A stretch of DNA of 64,000 bases from Pseudomonas cedrina subsp. cedrina (GCF_001983175.1 NZ_MNPW01000001.1:62001-126000), one strand, 5' to 3'; positions 43,764 through 52,768 are shown, counted from the stretch's first letter. Notes: generated by a model from the letters alone, not told the origin. Made by a program: numbers and translations.

Positions 43764-44101
43764 GTATCTCGTCAAACCAGTTCAGTCTGTCGAGGCGCGC
43801 TAATGTAGTCGAAAGCCTTTCTGATGGCAAAGGTTTTTTTCAGAATATTCATGCGGTTAGCCGGTAAACCATTCTGCGCCCGGCGAGGGACGGTGATTGT
43901 GCCATTCTCAGGCATCGGCTATGTGCGTCTGGGCCGGCGGTTGCCCCCTGCCCCTGGCATTTGCACAGGCTGCACGGGGCAAAAGCATGACTGGCCAGTC
44001 AGTCATAGCGCTTTACCGGGGCGGGCGTGGTGGGTAACGTCTGCTGCATGCACTTCTATTATTAAAAGCCTTCTATAACAAATCCTACAAGGATCCGCGT
44101 C
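43764..44101. other. Gap between tRNA-Ser and the crotonase gene
   Basis: About 340 bp with no gene I can support. One 84-codon frame (43824-44078, plus) has no ribosome site and odd composition. The right end has a TATAAC box 20-30 bp before the AAGGA ribosome site of the next gene. Confidence 0.6.
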
Positions 44102-44794
44102 ATGAGTGAGTTGATTGCCTACCACCTCGAAGACGGTATTGCGACCCTGACCCTGAGCAACGGCAAGGTGAACGCCATTTCTCCGGCGGTGGTCAGCGCG
44201 TTTAATGAAGCGCTGGATCAGGCGGAGAAGGACCGGGCGGTGGTGGTGATCACCGGTACGCCGGGGATTCTGTCGGGTGGTTATGACTTAAAGGTGATGA
44301 CCGCCGGACCCAAGGAAGCCATCGGCCTGGTGACGTCTGGCTCGACGTTGGCGCGTCGTCTGTTGTCGCACCCGTTCCCGGTGATTGTGGCGTGCCCTGG
44401 GCATGCGGTGGCCAAGGGCGCGTTCTTGCTGTTGTCGGCCGATTATCGGATTGGCGTGGAAGGCCCGTTCAGCATTGGGCTCAATGAGGTGGCGATCGGC
44501 ATGACCATGCACCACGCCGGTATCGAGCTGGCGCGGGATCGCTTGCGCAAGTCGGCGTTTCATCGTTCGGTCATTAATGCCGAGATGTTTGACCCGCAAG
44601 GTGCGCTGCAAGCCGGCTTCCTCGACAAGGTGGTGGCGCCCGAGGAATTGCACGCAGCAGCGCTCGAAGCAGCGCGCCAGTTGAAGAAGCTGAATATGAA
44701 CGCGCACAAACACACCAAGTTGAAGGTGCGTAAGGCGCTGCTGGAAGCATTGGACGAAGCAATCATCCAGGACCAGAGCCATAACCTGATCTGA
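44102..44794 (+). CDS. Crotonase / enoyl-CoA hydratase family protein
   Basis: A 230-residue crotonase-fold protein with SNGKVNAISPAVVSAFNEAL, GTPGILSGGYDLKVM (oxyanion/CoA region) and VACPGHAVAKGAFLLLSADYRIG. The second glutamate of a true hydratase is not obvious: the region reads SIGLNEVAIGMTMHH, with one Glu. The exact reaction on a CoA thioester therefore remains open. It is a single-gene unit ended by a terminator at 44816. Confidence 0.86.
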   Translation: MSELIAYHLEDGIATLTLSNGKVNAISPAVVSAFNEALDQAEKDRAVVVITGTPGILSGGYDLKVMTAGPKEAIGLVTSGSTLARRLLSHPFPVIVACPGHAVAKGAFLLLSADYRIGVEGPFSIGLNEVAIGMTMHHAGIELARDRLRKSAFHRSVINAEMFDPQGALQAGFLDKVVAPEELHAAALEAARQLKKLNMNAHKHTKLKVRKALLEALDEAIIQDQSHNLI

Positions 44795-44815
44795 GTTGCC
44801 TGCCCCTGCTGCGCC

Positions 44816-44843
44816 AAAGCCCGGCCTTGAGTCGGGCTTTTTC
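44816..44843 (+). terminator. Intrinsic terminator after the crotonase gene
   Basis: AAGCCCG / CGGGCTT stem followed by TTTTCTT. Confidence 0.85.
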
Positions 44844-45007
44844 TTACAACCAAATCTGAAATATCTCTAGCGCTCTAGCCCGCACTTGCGGGAACTTATT
44901 GAAACATGTGCTTAAACATCGCCTATCTCCTACCTCTTAAGGGGCAATTGCCGAATTCAGTGCACGTCCGTACACTGCGCCACCTTTTGTCCGGATAGGC
45001 CGTGTCG

Positions 45008-45730
45008 ATGCTTTTTCTGTTGCGTATGTCGTTGATGGGCCTGCACTTTATGATCGCCGGTGTGCTGGGCGTGCTGATCGGCCTGTGCCGGCCGTTCAAT
45101 CCGGATAATAGCCGTCTGTGTGCCCGCCTCTACGCGCTGCCGGCGATGCGGCTGTTGGGGCTGAATGTGAAGGCCGAGGTGGACTCGCTGCGCAACAAAC
45201 CAGGTACCTGCGTGGTTATCGCCAATCATCAGTCCAACTATGACCTGTTTGTGCTGGGCAACGTGGTGCCCCATCGCACTGTGTGCATCGCCAAGAAGAG
45301 CTTGAAATGGGTGCCGCTGTTCGGGCAGTTGTTCTGGCTGGCGGGCAATGTGCTGATTGACCGTGGCAATGCGCATAAGGCACGCCGTGCGATGCTCACC
45401 ACGACCCACACGTTGCAAAACAAAGACACGTCAATCTGGGTGTTCCCCGAGGGCACGCGCAACCTCGGCAAGGGTTTACTGCCGTTCAAGAAAGGCGCGT
45501 TCCATATGGCGATTGCGGCGGGGGTGCCAATCGTGCAGGTGTGTGTCAGCAATTACGTGACCCACATGCAGCTCAACCGCTGGAACAGCGGTGATGTGCT
45601 CATACGCTCGTTGCCGCCGATTCCTACAACGGGCCTGACCTCGGATGACATCCCTCAACTGATGCAAACCTGTCAGACACAGATGCAAACCTGTATCGCG
45701 CAGTTGGACCGTGAGGTCCGGTCTGCCTGA
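45008..45730 (+). CDS. 1-acyl-sn-glycerol-3-phosphate acyltransferase (PlsC family)
   Basis: A 240-residue membrane acyltransferase of phosphatidic acid synthesis. It has the NHQSNYD (HX4D) catalytic motif near residue 72, the SLKWVPLFGQ motif, FPEGTR near 147, and a hydrophobic N-terminus. The ATG at 45008 has AGG eight bases upstream; a GTG two codons earlier is possible. Pseudomonads have several PlsC paralogues, so it need not be the essential copy. Confidence 0.9.
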   Translation: MLFLLRMSLMGLHFMIAGVLGVLIGLCRPFNPDNSRLCARLYALPAMRLLGLNVKAEVDSLRNKPGTCVVIANHQSNYDLFVLGNVVPHRTVCIAKKSLKWVPLFGQLFWLAGNVLIDRGNAHKARRAMLTTTHTLQNKDTSIWVFPEGTRNLGKGLLPFKKGAFHMAIAAGVPIVQVCVSNYVTHMQLNRWNSGDVLIRSLPPIPTTGLTSDDIPQLMQTCQTQMQTCIAQLDREVRSA

Positions 45731-45868
45731 AACGATTGTTCCCACGCTCCGCGTGGTAACACAGCCTGGGGCGCTCCGCGTCCCGTCATGCGCATGCGCT
45801 CTCAGGACTTGCGCAAGTGACGCGGAGCGTCACGGGAGGCATTCCCACGCGGAGCGTGGGAACGATCA
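45731..45868. repeat. Palindromic repeat built of ACGCTCCGCGT units
   Basis: The region starts with CGATTGTTCCCACGCTCCG and ends with the near reverse complement CGGAGCGTGGGAACGATC. Between them sit two inverted copies of GCGCTCCGCGTCCCGTCA-like sequence. This is a different repeat family from the REPINs and, as I recall, is dispersed in Pseudomonas genomes. Confidence 0.8.
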
Positions 45869-45934
45869 ACAACGGAACGCCATTCACGCTAAGCTGCCCA
45901 ACACCTGTCCTCCCCCTTAGAAGCGATCAGCACC

Positions 45935-46906
45935 ATGGGTAGAGTTGTTGCGGCCGCCGTCTACAGCGCCGGTAAGAAAGTCACCGATATCACCCTCGAC
46001 GAAGGGGCGGCCTGGGCCGCCAAACCCGGCCACTTTGTGTGGATCGGCCTGGAAGAGCCCGACGCCCAGGAGCTGAACAACCTGCAACGCCAGTTCAACC
46101 TGCACGAACTGGCGATTGAAGACGCAATGGAAAAGCACAGCCGCCCGAAGCTTGAAACCTTCGGCGACGCGCTGTTTATCGTCACCTACTCACCGGTGCG
46201 CGAGAACGGCAAGCTGGAGTTTATCGAAACCCATATCTTTGCCGGCAACGGCTATATCATCACCGCGCGCAATGGTCACTCAGCGTCCTACGGTTTTGTG
46301 CGCCAGCGCTGTGAGGCGAGGCCGCTTCTGCTGGAGCATGGGGAAGATTTCGTACTCTATGCGCTGCTGGATTTCGTCACCGAGAACTACCAGCCGGTGA
46401 GCGAAGCGATCCATGCCGAGATTGATGAGCTGGAGCGTAACGTGCTGTGCAGTTCGCTGAGCGAACGCGACATCCAGAAGATCCACGGCCTGCGTCGCGA
46501 CGTACTGCGCCTCAAGCGTTATGTGGCGCCGATGGTGGAGATCAGCCAGGAGCTGCAGAAGCTGAGCTTCCCGTTTATCGACAAGAACATGCGCCCGTAC
46601 TTCCGTGACGTGCAGATCCACGTAACGCGACAGATGGAAGACCTCACCACCCTGCGCGATATCGCCAGCCAGACCATCGAGATCGGTGTGTTACTGGAGG
46701 CTTCGCGCCAGAGCGTGGTACAGCGCAAGTTCGCCGCGTGGGCGGCGATTCTGGCGTTCCCCACCGCGGTGGCGGGGATTTATGGGATGAACTTCCAGAA
46801 CATGCCCGAGCTGCAATGGCATTACGGCTATTTTGCGGTGCTCGGGTTTATCGCGACGGGTTGCACCGCCCTATGGGGCAGTTTCAAGCGTTCGGGTTGG
46901 CTTTAA
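45935..46906 (+). CDS. corA: Magnesium/cobalt transporter CorA
   Basis: A 323-residue CorA channel. A long acidic cytoplasmic domain with ELAIEDAMEKHSRPKLE and helical stretches leads to two C-terminal helices. The pore signature YGMN is in IYGMNFQNMPEL, near residue 281. Its stop overlaps the end of the convergent amidotransferase gene by 4 bp. It is the canonical Mg channel, in contrast to the GIN-type relative at 5993-6988. Confidence 0.95.
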   Translation: MGRVVAAAVYSAGKKVTDITLDEGAAWAAKPGHFVWIGLEEPDAQELNNLQRQFNLHELAIEDAMEKHSRPKLETFGDALFIVTYSPVRENGKLEFIETHIFAGNGYIITARNGHSASYGFVRQRCEARPLLLEHGEDFVLYALLDFVTENYQPVSEAIHAEIDELERNVLCSSLSERDIQKIHGLRRDVLRLKRYVAPMVEISQELQKLSFPFIDKNMRPYFRDVQIHVTRQMEDLTTLRDIASQTIEIGVLLEASRQSVVQRKFAAWAAILAFPTAVAGIYGMNFQNMPELQWHYGYFAVLGFIATGCTALWGSFKRSGWL

Positions 46907-47628
46907 ACACGGGCCTCGGGTTTGTGGGCCACGAAACGCATCATCCATTCCGCCACGGTTGCACCGTGGTGGTCGCGCTCCAGGCTGGCCACGCCGTTCG
47001 TGTAGACCTTCTCGCCCAGAGTTGTCTGAAGAATCTCCAGCAGTTCGCGGGAATAATCGTGGACAAATTCCGGGTGGCCCTGGAAGCACAGCACCTGATC
47101 ACCGATGTGGTACGCGGCGAACGGGCAAAATTCGCTGGACGCGATGACCGTGGCGTTTGCTGGCAGCGAGGTCACTTGGTCCTGGTGGCTGATCAGTAGC
47201 GTCAGTTCCGGCACCTCGGGGCTCATCCACGGCGCCTTGGCATCAAGCGTGTAATCGTGGATGCCCATGCCCCAGCCTTTGCTGGCGCGCTCGGCCTTGC
47301 CGCCGAGCAGCAACGCCAACAGCTGATGGCCGAAGCAGATGCCCAGCAACTTGTCGCCGCGCTCATAGCGCTCGAGCAGATAGGTCTTGAGGGTCTGGAT
47401 CCACGGGTCCGTACCAAAGGAGTCGGCCTTGCTGCCGGTCACCAGGTATGCGTCAAACACCTCATCGTCCGGTGGATATTCGCCCTGCACCACGTTGTAC
47501 ACGACAAACTCGGCGTCGATCGGCTGCTTGGCGAACAGGCGCTTGAACATCTGCCCGTACCCTTGGTATTGATCGATCAAGCCTGGACGCAGGATATCGG
47601 TTTCCAGGATACAGACGCGTAGCGACAT
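46903..47628 (-). CDS. Class I glutamine amidotransferase-like protein
   Basis: A 241-residue GATase-fold protein, often annotated GMP synthase-like. The nucleophile elbow is GICFGHQLLALLLGG, near residue 96, and the His-Glu pair is in CFQGHPEFVHDYS. No synthetase domain is attached, so it is probably a stand-alone amidase or gamma-glutamyl hydrolase-type enzyme. It converges with corA with a 4-bp tail overlap. Confidence 0.87.
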   Translation of the reverse strand: MSLRVCILETDILRPGLIDQYQGYGQMFKRLFAKQPIDAEFVVYNVVQGEYPPDDEVFDAYLVTGSKADSFGTDPWIQTLKTYLLERYERGDKLLGICFGHQLLALLLGGKAERASKGWGMGIHDYTLDAKAPWMSPEVPELTLLISHQDQVTSLPANATVIASSEFCPFAAYHIGDQVLCFQGHPEFVHDYSRELLEILQTTLGEKVYTNGVASLERDHHGATVAEWMMRFVAHKPEARV

Positions 47629-48068
47629 AAAAAATACCTGACACGGTGATGGGAATATTGCACACCCCAGAGCCTGCCTTGAAACACACCTTCAAGGCAA
47701 GCCCCGCTCTCTTTAAGGCCGATTGACACGGTTTCAATGGCGAATGCGCTCATTGCTTTTGACCCCCACGCTCGGACGAACGGTAGCCACCTAAGCTAAT
47801 TAGCGGATTAATCGTTTTAGCTGTCTAGCCAAGGCATTGGCGCCAATATGGCGATATGCCTCATGCCGTTTTAAGCTCAAAATCTGCTTAGCTGATATGA
47901 AATGAGTCTAAGCCACGCAGAACGAGGGCTCTAAGGTTCAATCAGTAGGAGGTTGCTGCCGGGTTTTGCTGGAGCAACGGTAAGAAAAGCGACACGTCAT
48001 CTTGCCATACTGGAAATAACACCGGCACGTATTTGACGCTCAGGAATAACAACAAAAGGCAGTCAGCC
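47629..48068. other. Intergenic region of about 440 bp
   Basis: No gene seen. It is more AT-rich than its surroundings. Nested inverted repeats are found around GGCATTGGCGCCAATATGG (about 47832-47861), and a TAGGAGG motif at about 47946 is not followed by a credible start. Promoter elements for the 31-residue gene are expected here. Confidence 0.5.
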
Positions 48069-48164
48069 ATGTTCAAACATTCGAAAGTACGTCAGGCGGG
48101 ACTTATTCTGTTCGCCACCACACTGATTCTGATCTTGCCCAATTTGACCAAGGTCATTGGGTGA
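48069..48164 (+). CDS. 31-residue single-helix membrane protein
   Basis: A very short ORF (31 residues). A basic N-terminus, MFKHSKVRQ, is followed by one membrane helix (AGLILFATTLILILP) and a short NLTKVIG tail. AAGGCAG lies 8 bp before the ATG. The basic-then-hydrophobic layout is that of small inner-membrane regulators. Coding potential rests on composition and ribosome site only; I do not know the family. Confidence 0.6.
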   Translation: MFKHSKVRQAGLILFATTLILILPNLTKVIG

Positions 48165-48324
48165 CGCCTCACCCCTCACATTCCGTGCCTGCACAGCGCC
48201 AGGTATGCAGCTTTTGGCAGCACCTGCCCGGGACATTGCGCATAGCGGTCCTGCAGGGGCTGTCTTTTTACGCGCCGATTTCGGCTATCGTGAGCGCCAT
48301 CGCCACTAACACCGGGCCTCCCTC

Positions 48325-49131
48325 TTGAAATGCTTTCTCGTTCTTCTCGGCTTGCTGATCGCCCTGCCCGTATCGGCGGCGCAGTTAACCCTCGAACTCG
48401 ACCACGCCAGCAAGACCTGGCAAACCGAGGACCTGCTCAAGCACCCGCAAGCGCAAACGGTGCAAATCGTTGATGACGTTTCCTACAAGCGCACCATGAC
48501 CTATCAGGCCGTGCCGCTGGCCGTACTCTTACCGGGATTAACCGCTGAGAGCCACCTGCAGGCCGTTGCCCTTGATGGTTTCGCCGCCGAACTGACGGCG
48601 GCGCCGCTGCTGCAACAACACGGCGCTCGCGCCTGGCTGGCAGTGGAAGATCCTGCTCAGCCATGGCCTGCGCTGGCAGACGGCAAACCGAGTGCCGGGC
48701 CGTTCTACCTGGTGTGGACCGACCCGCAAGCGGGGCATATCAGCCCTGAGCAGTGGCCATTCCAGATCGCCCGCATCAAGCAATTGAAGACAGTGGCCGA
48801 GCGCTTTCCGGCGTTATTGCCCGACCCGAAACTGGCGGCCGATGACCCGATCAACCAAGGGTTCGTGCTGTTTCAAAAGAATTGCCTGGCCTGTCACCGC
48901 CTCAATGGCGCCGGCGATGCGCAGGTAGGACCGGACCTCAATATCCCCTACAGCCCCACCGAATATTTCGGCGGCGACTTCCTCAAGCGTTACATCCGTG
49001 ACCCGCAAAGCGTGCGGCATTGGCCACAGGCCAAGATGCCAGCGTTCACCGCCAGTGTGTTGCCGGACGATGAGCTGGAGTTGCTGGTGGGGTATTTAAA
49101 GCATATGGCCAAGCGTAAACAACAACCCTGA
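48325..49131 (+). CDS. Exported molybdopterin-oxidoreductase-like / cytochrome c fusion
   Basis: A 268-residue periplasmic protein. A signal peptide (KCFLVLLGLLIALPVSAAQ) precedes a region of about 130 residues like the sulfite-oxidase-type molybdopterin-binding fold (DDVSYKRTMTYQAVPLAVLLPG). The C-terminal cytochrome c domain carries the heme motif CLACH, near residue 191, and a methionine in AKMPAF as likely axial ligand. A stop at 48307 lies in frame upstream and no ATG follows it, so TTG at 48325 is the only usable start. No ribosome site is strong. It is likely an electron carrier. Confidence 0.8.
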   Translation: MKCFLVLLGLLIALPVSAAQLTLELDHASKTWQTEDLLKHPQAQTVQIVDDVSYKRTMTYQAVPLAVLLPGLTAESHLQAVALDGFAAELTAAPLLQQHGARAWLAVEDPAQPWPALADGKPSAGPFYLVWTDPQAGHISPEQWPFQIARIKQLKTVAERFPALLPDPKLAADDPINQGFVLFQKNCLACHRLNGAGDAQVGPDLNIPYSPTEYFGGDFLKRYIRDPQSVRHWPQAKMPAFTASVLPDDELELLVGYLKHMAKRKQQP

Positions 49132-49147
49132 CCCCATCACAATCCCC

Positions 49148-49236
49148 TGTGGGAGCTGGCTTGCCTGCGATAGCGGACTGTAAGTCGACTTATAAGTAGC
49201 TGACCCACCGCAATCGCAGGCAAGCCAGCTCCCACA
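49148..49236. repeat. REPIN (GCTGGCTTGCCTGCGAT type)
   Basis: Inverted REP pair filling the gap between the convergent cytochrome c and transglutaminase genes. Confidence 0.9.
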
Positions 49237-49252
49237 TTGGTACAGGTGTTGT

Positions 49253-50056
49253 CTATTGCTGTTGCACTGAAACCACCGGCGTCGGCGCCACAGACACCTT
49301 GGCATGCATCTGCTCATGCCCACCGCCACGGCGCATGCCGCGTACCGGGCAGGCATCGAGGTAATCCAACCCCACCGCCAGTTTCAGATGCCGCTCCGGG
49401 CGCGCCAGCTGGTTGGTCACGTCAAAGCTGTACCAGGCGTCATCCAGCCAGGCTTCGGCCCAGGCGTGACTGGCCAGGTGCGTGCTGTCCTCGGTGTACA
49501 AATAACCCGACACATACCGCGCTGGAATGCCCAGGCTGCGCGCGCAGGCCAGGAACGCATGGGTGTGGTCCTGGCACACGCCCGCACGGCCGGCGAAGGC
49601 CTGGGCGGCGCAGGTGTCGACTTCGGTCGCGCCGGGCGTGTAGACCATCACCTGGTTGAGCGCATGCATCAGGTCGATCAGCGCGGTGCGGTCGCGACGC
49701 TGATGACAATTCTGCGCGGCAAAACCGCGCAGAGCGTCGTCGGGCTCGGTCAAGCGGGTGCAACGCAGGAACGGAAACGCCGATTGGCTCTCGTGTTCGG
49801 CCTCGCGCAATTCGTCGATATCCACCAGGCCACGGGCGCCGATGACGATGGCGTCGTGGGGCTCGTCCAAGGTCAGCACATGCAGGATATTGCCGAACGG
49901 GTCCACTTGGGCGCGCACCGGGCGCGGCAGGTCAAGCTGCCAGCTGAGTACATGCTGGCGCTCGCTGTCGTGGGGCGTCAGGCGCAGGTACTGGATGCTG
50001 GCGCGCACCTGGTCTTCATAGCGGTAGGTGGTTTCGTGGCTGATGGAGAGTCTCAT
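49253..50056 (-). CDS. Transglutaminase-like cysteine peptidase
   Basis: A 267-residue protein. An N-terminal beta-rich domain (HETTYRYEDQVRASIQYLRLTPHD) is followed by the transglutaminase core with the Cys in GRAGVCQDHTHAFLACARSLG, His in ASHAWAEAWLDD, and Asp in FDVTNQ. It likely acts in the cytoplasm as a peptidase or amide hydrolase. Its start overlaps the alpha-E stop by 4 bases, and the three-gene operon with alpha-E and circularly permuted ATP-grasp is a recurring arrangement. Confidence 0.9.
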   Translation of the reverse strand: MRLSISHETTYRYEDQVRASIQYLRLTPHDSERQHVLSWQLDLPRPVRAQVDPFGNILHVLTLDEPHDAIVIGARGLVDIDELREAEHESQSAFPFLRCTRLTEPDDALRGFAAQNCHQRRDRTALIDLMHALNQVMVYTPGATEVDTCAAQAFAGRAGVCQDHTHAFLACARSLGIPARYVSGYLYTEDSTHLASHAWAEAWLDDAWYSFDVTNQLARPERHLKLAVGLDYLDACPVRGMRRGGGHEQMHAKVSVAPTPVVSVQQQ

Positions 50057-51003
50057 GCGGCCTCCAGGTAGGATGCGTAGATGGCGTCGCCCAACTGGCG
50101 GACCAAGGGGATAAAGTCGGTCAGCCAGGCATGCAGGCCTTCCTCGAGGATTTCATCGATGGCGGTGAAGCGCAGGCGCGCGTCCATTTCGGCGGCCAGG
50201 CGCTGGGCCGGTCGACCGTTGAGGCCAGGCAGGCTGGCGAGAATCTGGTCGATCTCTTCACTGCACGCGCGCAGTGAGCGCGGTACGTCGGCGCGCAACA
50301 GCAACAACTCCGCCACTTGCCGGGCGCCGGGGGCATCGCGGTAGATCTCGGTGTAGGCCTCGAACGACGACAATGCGCGCAGCAAGGCGCTCCATTGGTA
50401 GTAGGCGTGGGCGGTGCCATCGGTGACGGCTTCGGCACGATCGCCGGCCATTTCGTAACGCGCATCCAGCAGGCGCAAGGTGTTGTCGGCGCGTTCGATA
50501 AAGGTGCCCAGCCGAATAAACCGGAACGCGTCGTTGCGCATGATGGTGCCGTAGGTGGCGCCGCGAAACAGATGGGAACGTTCCTTGACCCACTCGCAAA
50601 ACCGGCTCATGCCATAACGGCTAAGCCCTTGCTGAGCAATGTCACGAATATCCAGCCAAGTCGCGTTGATGTTTTCCCACATGTCGGCGGTAATTCGCCC
50701 ACGTACCGCATGGGCGCTGGACCGCGCAGCGCCCAGACAACTGTAGATACTCGCGGGGTTGGCGGCATCCAGCGCGAAAAAATGCAACAGGCGTTCGGCG
50801 TGCAACTCGCCGTGGCGCTCGTGGTAATCCTCCAGGGTGCCGGTGATCAACAGCGGCATGGCCAGTTCATGCAGGCCATCGCCCCGCCCATCCTGGGGCA
50901 TCAGCGACAGCGAATAGCTGACATCGAGCATGCGCGCAAGGTTTTCCGCGCGTTCCAGGTAGCGTGACATCCAGTACAGATCCGAGGCAGTTCTACTCAG
51001 CAT
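50053..51003 (-). CDS. Alpha-E domain protein
   Basis: A 316-residue almost entirely helical protein of the alpha-E family. It begins MLSRTASDLYWMSRYLERAENLARMLDV, the family signature. It is found between circularly permuted ATP-grasp and transglutaminase genes in many bacteria. Its biochemical role is unknown; it may be an accessory to the ligase. The ATG at 51003 was chosen over an upstream start. Four bases separate it from the ATP-grasp stop. Confidence 0.92.
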   Translation of the reverse strand: MLSRTASDLYWMSRYLERAENLARMLDVSYSLSLMPQDGRGDGLHELAMPLLITGTLEDYHERHGELHAERLLHFFALDAANPASIYSCLGAARSSAHAVRGRITADMWENINATWLDIRDIAQQGLSRYGMSRFCEWVKERSHLFRGATYGTIMRNDAFRFIRLGTFIERADNTLRLLDARYEMAGDRAEAVTDGTAHAYYQWSALLRALSSFEAYTEIYRDAPGARQVAELLLLRADVPRSLRACSEEIDQILASLPGLNGRPAQRLAAEMDARLRFTAIDEILEEGLHAWLTDFIPLVRQLGDAIYASYLEAA

Positions 51004-51007
51004 GGCA

Positions 51008-52417
51008 TCAGTCCTCGACCACCCAGGTGTCTTTGGTGCCGCCACCCTGGGATGAGTTGACCACCAGCGAGCCCTCGCGCAACGCCACGCGGGTCAAGCC
51101 GCCTGGCACCACACGGGTTTCCTTGCCGGACAGTACAAACGGGCGCAGGTCGATATGGCGCGGCGCGATGCCGTTTTCGACAAAGGTCGGGCAGGTGGAT
51201 AAACACAGGGTTGGCTGAGCGATGTAAGCGTGGGGCTTGGCCTTGATTCGCGCGCGGAACGCTTCGATTTCCGCCGCCGTGGACGCCGGCCCTACGAGCA
51301 TGCCGTAGCCGCCGGAGCCCTGGGTTTCCTTCACCACCAGATCCGGCAGGTTGGCCAAAACGTGGGACAACTCATCAGGCTTGCGGCATTGGAAGGTTGG
51401 AACGTTCTTCAAGACAGGTTCTTCATCCAGGTAAAAACGGATCATCTCGGTGACGAAGGGATACACCGACTTGTCATCCGCCACCCCGGTGCCGATAGCG
51501 TTGGCCAGCACCACATTGCCGCAGCGATATGCCGCGAGCAGGCCGGGCACGCCGAGCATGGAGTCCGGGTTGAAGGCCAGCGGATCGAGGAACGCATCGT
51601 CGAGACGCCGGTAGATCACGTCCACGGCCTGCGGACCGTCGGTAGTGCGCATGAACACGCGGTCGTCGCGCACGAACAGGTCAGCGCCTTCCACCAGTTC
51701 CACGCCCATCTCCCGGGCGAGAAACGCATGCTCGAAAAATGCGCTGTTGAAGCGACCCGGGGTCAGTACGACCACGCTGGGGTTATCCAGCGGGCTGGAG
51801 CTTTTCAGGGTGTCGAGCAGCAGGTTGGGATAGTGGTCGATGGGCGCAATGCGTTGGGCGGCGAACAGTTCGGGGAACAGGCGCATCATCATCTTGCGGT
51901 CTTCGAGCATATAGCTGACGCCGCTGGGCGTACGCAGGTTGTCTTCCAGCACGTAGTACGTGCCGTCGCCATCGCGTACGAGGTCCACTCCGGAAACGTG
52001 GGAATACAGATCGCGGTGCAGGTTCAAGCCCTGCATGGCCAGTTGGTATTGTTCGTTGGCCAGCACCTGTTCCGCAGGAATGATCCCGGCCTTGATGATG
52101 CGTTGTTCGTGATAGAGGTCGGCGAGAAACATGTTCAGCGCCTTGACCCGCTGGATGCAGCCACGCTCGACTACTCGCCATTCGCTGGCGGGGATGCTGC
52201 GCGGGATGGTGTCGAAGGGAATCAGGCGCTCGGTGCCCTGCTCGTCGCCGTAGAGGGTGAAGGTGATGCCAGCGCGGTGGAACAGCAAATCGGCTTCGCG
52301 CCGGCGCTGGGCCAGCAGCTCGGCGGGGGTGTCGGCCAACCAACGGGCGAACTCGCGATAATGAGGCCGGACCTGTCCTGCCCCATCGTACATTTCATCG
52401 TAATAAGTGCGGATCAT
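51008..52417 (-). CDS. Circularly permuted ATP-grasp protein
   Basis: A 469-residue circularly permuted ATP-grasp enzyme (type 2). DLVRDGDGTYYVLEDNLRTP and NAIGTGVADDKSVYPFV belong to the permuted core, and VVKETQGSGGYGMLVGP, near residue 360, is the glycine-rich ATP loop. The family is predicted to form peptide bonds in a still undefined product. AAGGAG lies 6 bp before the ATG at 52417; the frame beginning at 52480 was rejected. Confidence 0.92.
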   Translation of the reverse strand: MIRTYYDEMYDGAGQVRPHYREFARWLADTPAELLAQRRREADLLFHRAGITFTLYGDEQGTERLIPFDTIPRSIPASEWRVVERGCIQRVKALNMFLADLYHEQRIIKAGIIPAEQVLANEQYQLAMQGLNLHRDLYSHVSGVDLVRDGDGTYYVLEDNLRTPSGVSYMLEDRKMMMRLFPELFAAQRIAPIDHYPNLLLDTLKSSSPLDNPSVVVLTPGRFNSAFFEHAFLAREMGVELVEGADLFVRDDRVFMRTTDGPQAVDVIYRRLDDAFLDPLAFNPDSMLGVPGLLAAYRCGNVVLANAIGTGVADDKSVYPFVTEMIRFYLDEEPVLKNVPTFQCRKPDELSHVLANLPDLVVKETQGSGGYGMLVGPASTAAEIEAFRARIKAKPHAYIAQPTLCLSTCPTFVENGIAPRHIDLRPFVLSGKETRVVPGGLTRVALREGSLVVNSSQGGGTKDTWVVED

Positions 52418-52679
52418 GCCGTACTCCTTGTCACCCGGACGCAAGAACCATCGCAAGGCCCGTGCCAGCGGCATAAACACTTAAATATCAGTGAGTTGAA
52501 TAACCACCGGAATCTGGTCGCACCGTCCTGGTGCGCAGAATGCCCGGTGTACTGCCCCACGCTTCATCGCAATGCGGGCTTTGACTATCAACAGCATAGC
52601 CAGAGTTGATTTCACTGCCCGGCCAAGCCTGCAGATAATCACCACCATCAGCTGAACAGGACGCGTCCTACAGCTAAAC

Positions 52680-52768
52680 CCTTTGCGCCATCGGTAACGT
52701 AGTGCTTCGTGTACCGACCGACCTCCCGGTCTTCCCTTTCGGCCACCCTGCTCGGGTGGCCTTTTTTT
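52680..52768 (+). ncRNA. Candidate small RNA
   Basis: An orphan plus-strand terminator has no coding gene upstream on that strand. It is preceded by the hairpin GACCG/CGGTC and by CTACAGCTAAA (52668-52678), which resembles a sigma-38-type -10. Together these suggest a short transcript of about 90 nt. The 5' end is a guess and no expression data are available. Confidence 0.4.
52741..52768 (+). terminator. Intrinsic terminator of the candidate sRNA
   Basis: GGCCACCC / GGGTGGCC stem around TGCTC followed by eight T residues. Confidence 0.85.

Noticed and set aside
43824..44078. An 84-codon plus-strand ORF between tRNA-Ser and the crotonase gene
   Set aside because: No ribosome site, Pro/Gly/Cys-rich mixture without pattern, and typical of GC-rich noncoding DNA.
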